Of a stretch of 11,978 nucleotides of DNA, positions 6,030 to 11,978 are shown piece after piece. The stretch's first letter is position 1. Every line of letters begins with the position of its first letter. Position numbers and translations under genes: made by a program. The stretch comes from RYN-433 sp036558265 (lineage in GTDB: Bacteria > Planctomycetota > Phycisphaerae > Tepidisphaerales > Tepidisphaeraceae): the NCBI GenBank assembly GCA_036558265.1, contig DATBFY010000666.1, positions 1-11,978 of the forward strand. The letters are read 5' to 3'. The notes beneath the pieces are model-generated. The model did no database searches. It was not told the DNA's origin and saw only the letters and a list, made by a program, of their open reading frames with translations.

Positions 6030-7355
6030 ATGAAGTGGAAATGGATTTGCCGGGGGATGCTGCTGTTCATCCTGCCGGTTTCAGCGGCGCTTGCGGACGA
6101 CAAATCTGTCGCCGCGGTCAACGCGCGCGATTTTCTCGACTCCATCGGCGTCTGCACGCACATCGGCCAGGGCATCGATGATCCGGCGAAGTCGGCGGCG
6201 GCGCTGGCGTTTGCCGGCGTTCGCAACATTCGCGATGACGGCAGTCCCCGTCACCTCCAGGACTGGCTCACGGTTCATAAGCAGTCCGGGGTGCGCGTGG
6301 TGTTGACGGCCAGCGGCCCGAACGAGGCGGGCATCGCGCGGCTCATCGACCTCTCGCGGCAGCTTGCCCAGGCCGGCGCGCTGCTGGCGATGGAAGGGCC
6401 CAACGAACCCAATAACTGGGCCGTCACCTACGGGGGACAAAAGTCGGGCGGCAAGACCACCTTCCTGCCCGTCGCCAAATGGCAACAGGCGTTCTACGCC
6501 GCGGCCAAAGCCGATCCGGTTCTGAAGGATTACCCGGTCTTTCACACCAGCGAGGCCGGTGGCGCCGAGCCGGACAACGTCGGCCTGCAGTTCCTGGCCA
6601 TCCCCGCCGGCGCCGGCACCCTCATGCCCGATGGCACGCGGTACGCCGACTACGCCAACGTCCACAATTACATCTGCCGCAAGCCGTCCATCATCGACAA
6701 CATGGCCTGGCAGAACGCCGACCCGCTCTTCCACGGCTGGACCGACTCGATCTACGTCGAGTACGGCAAGACGTGGGCCAAGCACTTCGCGGGCTACTCC
6801 AGCGCCGAGCTGGCCAAGCTCCCCCGCGTCACCACGGAGACCGGCTGGGTGACCGGCGGCCCCAAGGGCCTCACCCAGGAGCAGCAGGGCAAGCTTTACC
6901 TGAACCTCTACCTCGCCCAGTTCAAGCAGGGGTTTACGTACACGTTCGTGTACATGCTGCGCGACGCCGGCGGATCGGACGCGGGCTACGGCATCGTCGA
7001 GAAGAACTACCAACCCAAAAAGTCGGCCACCTACCTGCACAACCTGACGACGATCCTGGCGGACAACGGCGCGGCGGGAAAGCCCACAACGCTGCGCTAC
7101 ACCATCGCCAATCCCCCGGCCACCGTGCACGACCTCCTGCTGCAGAAGGGGGAGGGCACGTTCGAGCTGGTCGTCTGGAACGAACGGGCGAGCGGCGCGG
7201 ACCGCGTCAACGTGGAACTGGCAGACGTCCAACCGTCGGTGAAGCTTTACGATCCAACGGCGGGCTTGTCGCCGATCCAGATCCTGAGCGACGCACGCAC
7301 GATCCCACTGACATTGAGCGATCATCCCGTCGTGATCGAGATCCCGCGCCGATAG
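6030..7355 (+). CDS. Secreted glycoside hydrolase, TIM-barrel (clan GH-A-like)
   Basis: Encodes 441 residues. The signal peptide MKWKWICRGMLLFILPVSAA ends near residue 22 (ALADD). The core looks like a retaining GH-A type barrel: strand RNIRDDG (about 65-71), LLAMEGPNEPN (about 118-128) with E126 as the likely acid/base in the NEP motif at the end of strand 4, YANVHNY (about 208-214), and VTTETGW with E270 as the likely nucleophile at strand 7. YTFVYMLRD follows as the last barrel strand. From about residue 350 a beta-sandwich-like part follows (LRYTIANPPATVHDLLL, FELVVWNE), ending in VVIEIPRR. Substrate unknown; NEP and TETGW patterns recur in several families (GH5, GH39 and GH53 among others), and I cannot assign one. 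It has no clear ribosome-binding site and ends 29 bp from the convergent metallopeptidase gene. Confidence 0.75.
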   Translation: MKWKWICRGMLLFILPVSAALADDKSVAAVNARDFLDSIGVCTHIGQGIDDPAKSAAALAFAGVRNIRDDGSPRHLQDWLTVHKQSGVRVVLTASGPNEAGIARLIDLSRQLAQAGALLAMEGPNEPNNWAVTYGGQKSGGKTTFLPVAKWQQAFYAAAKADPVLKDYPVFHTSEAGGAEPDNVGLQFLAIPAGAGTLMPDGTRYADYANVHNYICRKPSIIDNMAWQNADPLFHGWTDSIYVEYGKTWAKHFAGYSSAELAKLPRVTTETGWVTGGPKGLTQEQQGKLYLNLYLAQFKQGFTYTFVYMLRDAGGSDAGYGIVEKNYQPKKSATYLHNLTTILADNGAAGKPTTLRYTIANPPATVHDLLLQKGEGTFELVVWNERASGADRVNVELADVQPSVKLYDPTAGLSPIQILSDARTIPLTLSDHPVVIEIPRR

Positions 7356-7362
7356 CAAGTTC

Positions 7363-7382
7363 GGAGTTCACGCTTTAGCGTG
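7363..7382. repeat. Third copy of the 20-bp hairpin repeat, between convergent genes
   Basis: GGAGTTCACGCTTTAGCGTG matches the two copies at 5531-5582 except in the two loop bases. The inner CACGCT/AGCGTG arms form a 6-bp stem. It fills the 29-bp gap between the stop codons of the glycosidase (7355) and of the leftward metallopeptidase (7385), a position suited to a two-way terminator, though no T tract is present. Confidence 0.8.
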
Positions 7383-7384
7383 CC

Positions 7385-10003
7385 TCATCGATGCAGCGGT
7401 TTGCCGGGTAGCTTCGACTTCTTCGCGACCGCTTTGGCGACCGGCGTCACCGAGAAGATCGCCTTCTTCGCCATCACATTTCCAGGCTTCACCGCCGACG
7501 CGATCGGCAGGGGGATCGCCGCCGCCCCCGCTGGCGGCAGCGCGCTGTTGTAGTTCTGCGCCAAGATCACCAGGTCGTTGAAGTCCACCGCGCCGTCAAA
7601 GGTGAAATCCCCGGTGGCATAGCCACGGCCGGCGGGGGTGTTGTAGTTCTGGGCGAGGGCGACGAGGTCGTTGAAGTCGTTCTTGTCGTCGCCGGTGGCG
7701 TCGCCGGGGTACGGTGCGTGCACGGTGAAGGCGCCGATCGCGCCCGCCGGGACGGCGTTGCCGGCGGCGTCCTTCACCCCACCCGCCTGCACGCTGACCG
7801 TGTACGTGCCGTCGTCGGGGTAGTCCCACGAGCCGCCGGGGGCGTTGACGTGGTAGACGGCGTAGGTGAAGCTGGCGCCGGGACTTACGGACGCGGAGAT
7901 GAACTGGGCGAGCTGGGTGAAGCCGCCCGGGCCGGTGACATTGATGTCGTTGCCGTCGAGCGTGTTGCCGGGGACGCCCTGGTTGTCGTGGTAGGCGACC
8001 GTGAAGTTGTAGCCGGTTCCCGCGGGCACGAGGACCGGCGGGGCGGACTGGATCGTGGCGGTGGGCACGGCGGTGTCGGCCTGGGCGGGATTGCCCGCCA
8101 GGCGGTAGACGCCCAGGGTGGCGCCCGTGGTCAGGAGGTTGCCAGCGGCATCCTGGACGGTGGCGGACGGGTCCACGGTGAGCGTCACCGTGCCGTTGGG
8201 CAGGTTCTGGCCAAGGTTGATCGAGTAGCTGGCGACGATGCGGCCGTCGGGCAGGATGGTGGCGCCGGTGGGGCTTCCGGTGGTGCCGGTGAACCCGCCG
8301 CCGGTGGTGAACCTCACCTGGAACCCCAGCACGGCGTTGAACCGCACGGAATTGAAATCCAGGTCCTGGTCATCCGCGAAGATGACCGAAAAGTTGAGCG
8401 TGGTGGTGGCGGCGCGGGTGTCGAGCGCGTCGAGCGTGGCGGTGGGCGGGGTGGTATCGTCGTAGCCGCGCACGTTGAGCGAGTAGTTGGTCGCCCCCTG
8501 TCCGTTGTCGAGCTGCACCAGGACGCAGTAGGTGCCGGGGGTTAGCGTGGCGGTGAAGGAGCGGTCGGTCGTGGCGGTGGAGTTGGGCGTGCCGGTGATC
8601 TGCTCGTCCTGGCCGTCGAACTGGTCATTGCCGTTGACGTCGTGCACCAGGTAGATCTCGGCGCCGGCGGAGAGCCCGGAAAGCTTGACGGAGAGGTCCG
8701 TGTCATCGGCGACGGTGAACTTATAGAAGTCCTGGGTGTCGCCGGGGGAGAGGTTGCCGCCGATCTGCCGGGCATCGCCAAGCGGCAGGGCGCCGGTGTC
8801 GCGGGCGCGTTGGAACGAGAAGGCGTCGATGTCGAAGTCGGCGTTGGGCTGGATCTGACCGGCCGCCGTCGTGTTGTTGTTGACGTCCTTGACCTGGTTG
8901 GCGTTCAGGAAGAACTGGAGGGATGCGAGCGGCGGGTTGCTCGCCGGGAGCGTCACGCGGTAGGTGGCGAGCTTGGCGTAGCCGTCGCCGGGCGCGTCGA
9001 GCGAGAGCAATTCCGCGGCGAGGTTGAAGCCTTCCGGGGTCTTCACCGAGACGTCGCCGCTGCCCAGCGTCGAGGCGTTGACCGAGACGTCGTCCGTGTA
9101 GCGGATCGTGAACGTGAGCTGACTGCCGACGACGTCCGCCTGGTAGAGCGTGGCGGTCGGGGCGGCCGTGTCGGGGGGCACGAGGCTGGCGCGGTACGCC
9201 GCGACCACCGGCGCGGTCTGGAGGAAGGTGGAATGCAGATCGGCGGCGTCGGCGTCGCCGACAGGTTTCCCCAGCGGCTGGCCCTGGTAGATGATGTTCG
9301 GATCGGAGAAGTAGGGCAGCTCCAGGCCCTGGTAGGACATGATGTCGGCATATTCGTTGCCGTTGTCGCCGATGAAGTGGTAGCCGAACGAATAGGGGAA
9401 GACGGGGTTGGGCGTGGGGTCCTGGAAATTGTCGCGCTCGTGCCCGGCGCCCAGGTTGTGACCCGTCTCGTGCGCCAGCGTGAACTGGCCCGGGCCGATG
9501 GCGGTGGCGCTGACCACGGAAAAGGCCAGGTCGGCGCGGTCCGGGCGGTTGATGTCATCGAGGAGGTTGGCCAGCCCGGCCGCCGTGGAGGTGTCGGGGG
9601 TGGAAACCAGGCTGACCAGATCGGCGCCGTAGGTGTTGCGCAGCGCCTGGACGTTGTCCATGAAGCCGTCGCTGGGATTGGAAAGTCGATCGAGGTCATC
9701 GTTGATCGACCCGCCGTCGTTGGAGTAGTCGACCTGCTCGGGGGTATGGACCAGGCGGAGGACGACGTTGTCGCCGGTGTTGTAGTGAACCTGGTTGGCG
9801 GACTCGACGGATTGGCGGATGAGCTTCTGGATGCCGGCGTCGTTGACGCCCAGCTTGGTCTTGGCGTCCGCGTTGTAGACGACCATGACGTCGATGACCG
9901 TGGGTGCGGCGAGGAGCGTGCGGGGTTCGAGGGGTTCGACAACGCGACTTGGGCGATGCGCATGGGCGCGGGTAGGCCCTTTGCGAGTGAAAGGCGACGT
10001 CAC
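7385..10003 (-). CDS. Large modular secreted metzincin (reprolysin-like) with LEPR-XLL signal and dockerin
   Basis: Encodes 872 residues. The N-terminus is basic, followed by VVEPLEPRTLLAA (21-33), the LEPR-XLL motif of planctomycete exported proteins. Residues about 35-275 are a zinc metallopeptidase: HETGHNLGAGH (178-188, HExxHxxGxxH with E179 catalytic) and a Met-turn in ADIMSYQG (M222). Then come an Ig-like module from about 278 (DTAAPTATLYQAD), a PPC-like module (about 405-512, SPGDTQDFYKFTV and TPGTYCVLV), and two more Ig-like modules starting TTPPTATL and AVPTATI, each with a VxDAAGN turn. A dockerin-like pair lies at about 766-822 (GDATGDDKNDFNDLVALAQNYN and GDFTFDGAVDFNDLVILAQNYN). 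The last 50 residues are rich in Ala, Lys and Pro. The GTG start at 10003 has an excellent ribosome-binding site. It likely cuts external protein while attached to the cell surface; the substrate is unknown. Confidence 0.92.
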   Translation of the reverse strand: MTSPFTRKGPTRAHAHRPSRVVEPLEPRTLLAAPTVIDVMVVYNADAKTKLGVNDAGIQKLIRQSVESANQVHYNTGDNVVLRLVHTPEQVDYSNDGGSINDDLDRLSNPSDGFMDNVQALRNTYGADLVSLVSTPDTSTAAGLANLLDDINRPDRADLAFSVVSATAIGPGQFTLAHETGHNLGAGHERDNFQDPTPNPVFPYSFGYHFIGDNGNEYADIMSYQGLELPYFSDPNIIYQGQPLGKPVGDADAADLHSTFLQTAPVVAAYRASLVPPDTAAPTATLYQADVVGSQLTFTIRYTDDVSVNASTLGSGDVSVKTPEGFNLAAELLSLDAPGDGYAKLATYRVTLPASNPPLASLQFFLNANQVKDVNNNTTAAGQIQPNADFDIDAFSFQRARDTGALPLGDARQIGGNLSPGDTQDFYKFTVADDTDLSVKLSGLSAGAEIYLVHDVNGNDQFDGQDEQITGTPNSTATTDRSFTATLTPGTYCVLVQLDNGQGATNYSLNVRGYDDTTPPTATLDALDTRAATTTLNFSVIFADDQDLDFNSVRFNAVLGFQVRFTTGGGFTGTTGSPTGATILPDGRIVASYSINLGQNLPNGTVTLTVDPSATVQDAAGNLLTTGATLGVYRLAGNPAQADTAVPTATIQSAPPVLVPAGTGYNFTVAYHDNQGVPGNTLDGNDINVTGPGGFTQLAQFISASVSPGASFTYAVYHVNAPGGSWDYPDDGTYTVSVQAGGVKDAAGNAVPAGAIGAFTVHAPYPGDATGDDKNDFNDLVALAQNYNTPAGRGYATGDFTFDGAVDFNDLVILAQNYNSALPPAGAAAIPLPIASAVKPGNVMAKKAIFSVTPVAKAVAKKSKLPGKPLHR

Positions 10004-10009
10004 AGGGCG

Positions 10010-10016
10010 CTCCTCC
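10010..10016 (-). promoter_or_regulatory. Strong ribosome-binding site fixing the GTG start of the metzincin
   Basis: On the minus strand GGAGGAG stands 6 nt before the GTG at 10003, near-perfect complementarity to the 16S 3' end. It settles the start as GTG and suggests efficient translation, unlike the genes on the other strand that show little Shine-Dalgarno sequence. The rest of the 150-bp gap up to 10153 holds only small GC hairpins (for example GCTCC/GGAGC at 10059-10072). Confidence 0.7.
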
Positions 10017-10153
10017 GGATCGGCGTGGAATGGGGGGGCAGCGGGTGCAGTTTCGCCCGCTCCATCCGGAGCAATAGCGTACCGACGCCGCAGCGGGGCG
10101 GCAAGATGGTGGGGTCGGCCGATGTGACGTCGGGCACCGAACCGTTCGCAAAC

Positions 10154-10756
10154 TCACGTCAAGCCGGGTTTTTGGCCGCATTCCGGGCATCGGTCGGGCG
10201 TGGCGCGGAGGTCGTAGCCGCAATGTCGGCAATGCGAGGCCCGCCGTCGGGCGCGGGCGACGCGCCAGCGCCAGGCGCAAAGGGCGGGGAGGAGGGCGGA
10301 GGCAATCAGAAGGAGCCAGAGGGGAAGCAAGAGCGCCCGCGCATCGTAGAAGAAGATCCGCCCCGCGCGGTAGCGGACGCCCATCAGGCGCCAGTCGCGC
10401 GCCGGCGGGGGACCGCCGGGCAGGCCCCAGGTGTCGGGTGCGGAGGGGTCGGCGCGCTGGTGTTCGAAGCCGGCGGGGGGTTTGCTCGAAGCCAGACTGT
10501 CCTCGGTCTCGACGAAGGCGGAGGGATCGGGGATGGCGCGCGTGAGTTGGAGGCAACCGCGAGTCCACCCGGCCGCGTACACCGTCGCGTCGCGCGTCGT
10601 CCAGACCAGGTTGTCGGCTACGACGTAGCTGCGGGCCCAGATGACGAGGATCGCCACGCACAGGGCGGCGGACAGCGCGGTCGCGGCGCCGACGAGGATG
10701 TGGGCGAAGCGCCGCACGGCGCGCCCGATTTTACGGGCGCGCTGGTCCCGGCGCAC
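10154..10756 (-). CDS. Planctomycete membrane protein with C-terminal zinc ribbon
   Basis: Encodes 200 residues. After a basic N-terminus (MRRDQRARKIGRAVRR) there is a membrane helix at about 20-40, then an outer domain of about 95 residues with many Trp, Pro and Asp, then WRLMGVRYRAGRIFFYDARA and a second membrane helix at about 141-163, a basic stretch (RWRVARARRRA) and a zinc ribbon with C176, C179, C190 and C193 (CRHCGYDLRATPDRCPECG). This layout, with the almost invariant CGYDLRATPxRCPECG ending, is one I recognise from many paralogous hypothetical proteins in planctomycetes; their function is unknown. The basic segment suggests that the ribbon faces the cytoplasm. The start is a GTG without a good ribosome-binding site, so the exact N-terminus is uncertain. 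It lies 78 bp after the thioredoxin gene on the same strand. Confidence 0.82.
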   Translation of the reverse strand: MRRDQRARKIGRAVRRFAHILVGAATALSAALCVAILVIWARSYVVADNLVWTTRDATVYAAGWTRGCLQLTRAIPDPSAFVETEDSLASSKPPAGFEHQRADPSAPDTWGLPGGPPPARDWRLMGVRYRAGRIFFYDARALLLPLWLLLIASALLPALCAWRWRVARARRRASHCRHCGYDLRATPDRCPECGQKPGLT

Positions 10757-10784
10757 AGGGTCGATCGTGCGCGCGGGGGGCTCG

Positions 10785-10813
10785 GGCGCGCCACCAGACG
10801 ATTCTGGCGCGCC
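10785..10813 (-). terminator. Hairpin downstream of the thioredoxin-like gene
   Basis: GGCGCGCCA (10785-10793) and TGGCGCGCC (10805-10813) are a perfect 9-bp inverted repeat around an 11-nt loop, which itself contains an alternative CCAGA/TCTGG pairing (10794-10798 with 10803-10807 region). It lies about 20 bp past the thioredoxin stop codon. No T tract follows on the minus strand, so termination is plausible but not proven. Confidence 0.45.
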
Positions 10814-10834
10814 ACGCCCGCCGCATCACAAGGC

Positions 10835-11371
10835 TTACTTCTCGTCCAGCGCGGCCTTGATCGCGTCGTCCATCGGCTTCTCACTGCCGTCGCCGAAGCC
10901 GATGAAGACCTTCTTGATGCTCCCGTCGCGGCCGACGATCACGGTGGTGGGGATGCCGCGGACCAGGTATTCCTTCATGACCGTGCCGGGGTCCATCGGG
11001 ACGGTGAAGGTGTACTTGTTGTCGGCCAGGAACTTGGTCACCTGCTCATTGGTCTCGCGGACGTTAATGGCCCAGACGACCAGGCCCTTGTCGGCCATGG
11101 CCTTGTCGATGCTGGTGGCCTGGAGGTGGGGGAGGGACTTTCGGCAGGGCGGGCACCAGGTGGCCCAGAAGTCGAGGATGACGACCTTTCCCTTCATGTC
11201 GGCGAGTTTGACGTTCTTGCCGTCCAGGGTGGGGAGGGTGACGTCGGGGGCGGGTTTACCCTCCAGGCCGCTGGTGTCCGCGGGGTCGGCGGCGCGGGAG
11301 ACCGAGGCGACCAGCGAGAGGCCCAATACGCAACAGAGGGACGCGGCGAGCAGGCGGTAGCAGCGGCGCAT
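10835..11371 (-). CDS. Exported TlpA/ResA-like thioredoxin-family protein
   Basis: Encodes 178 residues. The signal peptide MRRCYRLLAASLCCVLGLSL ends near SRAAD (about 28). The AhpC/TSA-TlpA type fold follows: GKPAPDVTLPTLDGKNVKLADMKGK, then LDFWATWCPPCRKSLPHL with the redox pair C73 and C76, and the cis-proline P141 in GIPTTVIVGRDG. It would act outside the cytoplasmic membrane, reducing disulfides, as ResA/TlpA do in cytochrome c maturation, or in general thiol redox control; no cytochrome biogenesis gene is in the window, so the partner is unknown. Cys residues near the signal peptide (C13, C14) do not form a proper lipobox. The ATG is fixed by AGGAG six bases ahead. A perfect TATAAT and a leader hairpin lie upstream. 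Confidence 0.9.
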   Translation of the reverse strand: MRRCYRLLAASLCCVLGLSLVASVSRAADPADTSGLEGKPAPDVTLPTLDGKNVKLADMKGKVVILDFWATWCPPCRKSLPHLQATSIDKAMADKGLVVWAINVRETNEQVTKFLADNKYTFTVPMDPGTVMKEYLVRGIPTTVIVGRDGSIKKVFIGFGDGSEKPMDDAIKAALDEK

Positions 11372-11377
11372 GGCGGA

Positions 11378-11382
11378 CTCCT
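11378..11382 (-). promoter_or_regulatory. Ribosome-binding site of the thioredoxin-like gene
   Basis: On the minus strand AGGAG sits 6 nt before the ATG at 11371. Together with the signal peptide it fixes the start. Confidence 0.65.
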
Positions 11383-11394
11383 GGGTTGATGGTC

Positions 11395-11412
11395 GCCCGC
11401 CGCCGGGCGGGC
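11395..11412 (-). promoter_or_regulatory. GC-rich hairpin in the leader of the thioredoxin-like gene
   Basis: GCCCGCC (11395-11401) and GGCGGGC (11406-11412) form a perfect 7-bp stem with a 4-nt loop. It lies between the likely transcription start (about 11420) and the ribosome-binding site, so it would form the very 5' end of the mRNA, where such stems often protect against decay. It could instead be a terminator for the response regulator upstream, but no T tract follows. Confidence 0.45.
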
Positions 11413-11426
11413 AATGAGTGAGGCAG

Positions 11427-11432
11427 ATTATA
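11427..11432 (-). promoter_or_regulatory. -10 box (TATAAT) upstream of the thioredoxin-like gene
   Basis: The minus strand reads a perfect TATAAT in an otherwise GC-rich gap, 56 bp before the start codon. The best -35 candidate 17-18 bp further upstream is poor (TATCGC at 11451-11456). A housekeeping-type promoter is plausible, starting near 11420. Confidence 0.45.
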
Positions 11433-11479
11433 GACCCGGGGTCCGCCGGGGCGATAGGGGCGCGGCAAAGAAATGAAAC

Positions 11480-11908
11480 TCAGGGGCGGAGGGCGGCCAG
11501 CACGTTGCGGATCTGATCCAGGCCGACGGGCTTGGTCAGGTGGAAGTCGATGCCCGCCTGGCGGGAACGCTCGAGGTCGTTGGGCATGCCGAAGCCGGTC
11601 AGTGCGACGGTCTTGCAGCCGTACGCCTGTTTAAGCTCCACAAGGAGCTTGAGGCCGTCGCCGTCGGGCAGGCCGATGTCGCCGATGACCAGGTCGAGGT
11701 CGCACGTGGCACCGGCGGCGACGGTGCGGGCGGTAGCGCAACTGTGGGCCGCCATGACGGTGCCGGTGTAGACGCGGCGGAACGATCGGAGCATGAGGTC
11801 GAGCGTGTCGGCGTGGTCCTCGACCAGGAGGATGCAGGCGGGCCAGGCGCGATGGGCGTTTGACCGTAACGGTCCAGAACCGCTGTCGGTCGCGTCGGGG
11901 GCGATCAC
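11480..11908 (-). CDS. Single-domain response regulator (CheY-like receiver)
   Basis: Encodes 142 residues. After a 23-residue N-terminal extension the receiver fold begins with ILLVEDHADT (acidic pair E30, D31). The phospho-acceptor is D77 in LVIGDIGLPDGDG, the conserved Thr is T104 in ALTGFG, and the conserved Lys is K126 in HLTKPV. There is no output domain, so it acts by protein contact, either in a phosphorelay or with a partner. The motif form (EDHADT, GDIGLPDGDG, ALTGFG) is that of receivers usually paired with hybrid histidine kinases. The GTG start at 11908 has AAGGAG (11916-11921) 7 nt ahead. A kinase may lie beyond the right edge; the last codons of some gene seem to end at 11941. 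Confidence 0.92.
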   Translation of the reverse strand: MIAPDATDSGSGPLRSNAHRAWPACILLVEDHADTLDLMLRSFRRVYTGTVMAAHSCATARTVAAGATCDLDLVIGDIGLPDGDGLKLLVELKQAYGCKTVALTGFGMPNDLERSRQAGIDFHLTKPVGLDQIRNVLAALRP

Positions 11909-11915
11909 GGCGAAG

Positions 11916-11921
11916 CTCCTT
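11916..11921 (-). promoter_or_regulatory. Ribosome-binding site fixing the GTG start of the response regulator
   Basis: AAGGAG on the minus strand, 7 nt before the GTG at 11908. It supports the full-length N-terminal extension over a later start at the receiver domain. Confidence 0.6.
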
Positions 11922-11940
11922 GGGCGGACTGTAAGTCGGG

Positions 11941-11978
11941 TTACACCCGCAAGATGGGGGTCGCGGTCGTCATGGTAA
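11941..11978 (-). CDS. Possible last codons of an upstream gene (cut by the right edge)
   Basis: On the minus strand a frame open from the right edge reads TMTTATPILRV and ends with TAA at 11943-11941, 32 bp before the response regulator. Codons end mostly in G or C. This would fit a gene co-transcribed with the regulator, for example a sensor kinase, but eleven residues are too few to identify anything and chance is possible. Confidence 0.25.
   Translation of the reverse strand, partial: TMTTATPILRV

Noticed and set aside
6081..7358. A 425-codon minus-strand frame opposite the glycosidase
   Set aside because: A shadow of the GC-skewed third positions; no motifs, and the sense gene has a signal peptide and catalytic residues.
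10059..10072. GCTCC/GGAGC mini-hairpin upstream of the metzincin
   Set aside because: A 5-bp stem in GC-rich DNA is expected by chance; no further signal supports it.
8642..11389. A 915-codon open frame on the plus strand opposite three leftward genes
   Set aside because: It spans the metzincin, the zinc-ribbon protein, the thioredoxin gene and the gaps between them. Its product is a featureless Val/Gly/Arg/Asp-rich string with no domain. Long antisense frames are expected at this GC content.
1..11978. CRISPR arrays, tRNA or rRNA genes, insertion sequences
   Set aside because: No regularly spaced direct repeats, no cloverleaf or rRNA-like stretches and no transposase-like product were seen.

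Overview
This is a GC-rich bacterial window that reads as a member of the Planctomycetes, most likely the Phycisphaerae side. Four things point there. A secreted metallopeptidase opens with an LEPR-XLL type motif (EPLEPRTLLA) and ends in a dockerin-like pair of DFNDLV...AQNYN repeats. A membrane protein ends in a CGYDLRATPDRCPECG zinc ribbon, as seen in many planctomycete paralogues. A subtilase carries a PEP-CTERM-like segment. GC at third codon positions is very high. No rRNA, tRNA, CRISPR array or transposase was seen.

Left part (1-1930). A HicB-like antitoxin is cut by the left edge. It lies just downstream, on the same strand, of a Nudix hydrolase that resembles human NUDT22 (UDP-glucose/UDP-galactose hydrolase). 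Divergent from these is a HAD-IIA (NagD-like) phosphatase. Codon use places both divergent starts later than the longest possible ones, leaving a shared promoter region of about 110 bp.

Central part (1931-5518). A 278-bp non-coding stretch with a large imperfect stem-loop precedes an ECF sigma factor and a membrane anti-sigma factor with an HxxxCxxC zinc motif. A perfect hairpin lies between them. Next comes a secreted subtilisin-like protease whose start codon sits 4 nt behind a textbook intrinsic terminator/attenuator hairpin. Its PEP-CTERM-like segment is followed by an unusual 32-residue tail. The three genes suggest a surface-signalling unit beside an exported protease, but regulation of the protease by this sigma factor is inferred.

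Right-central part (5519-10003). A small uncharacterised protein and an exported TIM-barrel-type glycosidase run rightward and meet, tail to tail, an 872-residue leftward modular metzincin (metallopeptidase, Ig-like and PPC-like modules, dockerin, Lys-rich tail). A 20-bp hairpin-forming repeat occurs three times here at gene ends, twice as an inverted pair and once between the convergent genes.

Right part (10004-11978), all leftward. There is a zinc-ribbon membrane protein, a TlpA/ResA-like thioredoxin with a recognisable -10 box, leader hairpin and ribosome-binding site, a single-domain response regulator, and possibly the last codons of an upstream gene.

I do not see a clearly new multi-gene system. 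The points most worth following are the attenuator-like hairpin before the subtilase, the bacterial NUDT22-like enzyme, the dispersed palindromic repeats and the displaced PEP-CTERM segment.
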